NCBI GenBank assembly: GCA_016281475.1
Contig: JAEEIS010000150.1
Coordinates: 1 to 5,197 of the forward strand
Source of the DNA: Bacteroidales bacterium
GTDB lineage: Bacteria; Bacteroidota; Bacteroidia; Bacteroidales; P3
Direction of reading: 5' to 3'
Length of the DNA stretch: 5,197 bases
Shown: piece by piece, positions 4,474-5,197 of the stretch
Layout: the number at the start of each line of letters is the position of its first letter
Position numbering within the stretch: the stretch's first letter is position 1
Notes under the pieces: generated by a model
Databases searched by the model: none
What the model was told of the DNA's origin: nothing
What the model saw: the letters and a program-made list of their open reading frames with translations, nothing else
Position numbers and translations under genes: made by a program

Positions 4474-5197
4474 GGAAGAAAGAACCTATCTGGAACACCA
4501 GGAATGCCATGAGCCATGCCAACACAAGGCTGTTGATGACGGTGAACAGGGCCCAGTCGCGGCCAGCCTCGCGGCGGAGGGTGGCGATGGTGGCGACGCA
4601 GGGGAAGTAGAGCAGCACGAACATCAGGAAGGCGTAGGCCTTGACGGGGGTGAAGAAGGGATTGGAGCGCAACGACTCCTCCAACTTGCTATCGCTGTCC
4701 TGATGGTAGAGGATGCCCATAGTGCTGACGATGGCCTCCTTGGCAGGCAAGCCTGTCAGAATGCAGACATTCATACGCCAATCGAAACCCAAGGGACGCA
4801 TCACAGGTTCCATCCAATGGCCTATGGCGGCAAGGGCGGAATGCTCCTTCTGCACCACATCCATCTCGAAAGAGAGAGAGTCTAATTGAGAATTGAGAAT
4901 TGAGAATTGAGAATTGAGACTACATACCCCGCCACTATCGTGGCACCCCTCTAAAGAGGGGACGGCTGACGCATCGGAAGAATTCATTTTCATCTTGATA
5001 TTTTCTATCTGAGCCTGATAGGGCTGTGTCAACTCCTCGTTGCGGGGAAAATAATAGAGTGCCCAGATGATGATGGATGCCCAGAGGATGACGGTGGAAA
5101 TCTTCTTCAGATAGTCTTCACAACGCTCCCAAATGTGCTTCCACGTGTTGCGCCATACGGGACGGTGGAAAGCGGGCAACTCGCTGACATAGTCCTC
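4469..5197 (-). CDS. feoB: Ferrous iron transporter FeoB, C-terminal part (5' end beyond window)
   Basis: FeoB is the GTP-driven inner-membrane Fe(II) importer. Only its last 242 residues are here; the G domain and first Gate repeat lie outside, and the frame is open to the right edge (numbering from that edge). Visible are the HIWERCEDYLKK amphipathic stretch, a membrane helix at about 37-50 (ILWASIIIWALYYF), MEPVMRPLGFDWRM, the second Gate segment with GLPAKE at 149-154, a helix pair around YFPCVATIATL (187-207), and a final helix ending QIGSFFL. Residues about 72-105, in the loop after the first helix, are foreign in character: 18 come from a palindromic repeat (4922-4975) and about 12 from a 7-bp tandem repeat (4884-4918), while typical FeoB has a shorter charged linker. 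The frame remains intact, so the protein is probably functional unless the repeat number changes. The stop TAG lies inside an inverted-repeat arm. Confidence 0.93.
   Translation of the reverse strand, partial: EDYVSELPAFHRPVWRNTWKHIWERCEDYLKKISTVILWASIIIWALYYFPRNEELTQPYQAQIENIKMKMNSSDASAVPSLEGCHDSGGVCSLNSQFSILNSQLDSLSFEMDVVQKEHSALAAIGHWMEPVMRPLGFDWRMNVCILTGLPAKEAIVSTMGILYHQDSDSKLEESLRSNPFFTPVKAYAFLMFVLLYFPCVATIATLRREAGRDWALFTVINSLVLAWLMAFLVFQIGSFFL
4884..4918. repeat. Heptanucleotide tandem repeat, five perfect AATTGAG copies, inside feoB
   Basis: Five uninterrupted copies of AATTGAG; on the coding (minus) strand they read as LNSQFSILNSQ. The unit length is not divisible by three, so a change of one or two copies would shift the feoB frame upstream of the codons for GLPAKE and the last helices. 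The repeat lies 3 bp from the palindromic insert. Confidence 0.9.
4922..4975. repeat. Third copy of the two-hairpin palindromic repeat, inserted in frame in feoB
   Basis: Starts ACATACCCCG, then hairpin GCCAC/GTGGC (4931-4935 with 4940-4944), then CCCCTCT-aa-AGAGGGG (4946-4952 with 4955-4961), then ACGGCTGACGCATC. It is nearly identical to the reverse complement of 2130-2182. It is 54 bp, exactly 18 feoB codons (DASAVPSLEG then CHDSGGVC), with no stop in the used frame. Confidence 0.85.

Noticed and set aside
4884..4918. Tandem repeat as a CRISPR remnant
   Set aside because: Units are 7 bp with no spacers and lie inside a coding region.

Overview
The window looks like chromosomal DNA from a Bacteroidota bacterium, most likely order Bacteroidales and Prevotella-like. 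Four things point there: TAnnTTTG promoter elements, an AT-rich start region without a Shine-Dalgarno sequence (AAAAAGTAAAAACA-ATG), a lipoprotein whose Cys is followed by QKEE (the Bacteroidota surface-export pattern), and the protein families present (DUF3857/transglutaminase-like, fimbrillin-like plus BspA repeats, FeoB). The genus is an inference.

Layout. (1) 2-1228, plus strand: the 3' part of a DUF3857/transglutaminase-like protein. It overlaps by ATGA a 28-codon ORF for a one-helix membrane peptide (1225-1311). A strong hairpin terminator follows at 1315-1350. (2) About 430 bp without a convincing gene, holding one promoter-like element and small inverted repeats. (3) A small Gly/Ser/Asn/Trp-rich protein (best start 1781, stop 2026). 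Its end overlaps a good promoter (2014-2044) for the next gene. (4) A 136-bp element with inverted ends (2047-2182), which would form most of that gene's 5' leader. (5) 2211-4148: a 645-residue surface lipoprotein with a fimbrillin-like N-terminal half and ten 26-residue BspA-type leucine-rich repeats. (6) 4149-4468: a 320-bp convergent intergenic region made almost wholly of palindromic repeats. (7) 4469-5197, minus strand: the C-terminal third of ferrous iron transporter FeoB, open at the window edge.

The most striking feature is that a 54-bp two-hairpin repeat, also present as an inverted pair in front of the lipoprotein gene, sits in frame inside feoB as exactly 18 codons. It lies beside five perfect copies of a 7-bp tandem repeat. 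The gene stays open with five copies, but any change in copy number not divisible by three would frameshift it ahead of the GLPAKE transmembrane region. This could be a protein-inserted palindromic element combined with a possible phase-variation switch for iron uptake.

The genes do not form one pathway. The window reads as an envelope and surface-adhesin locus next to an iron-transport gene, with several families of short palindromic repeats in and between them.
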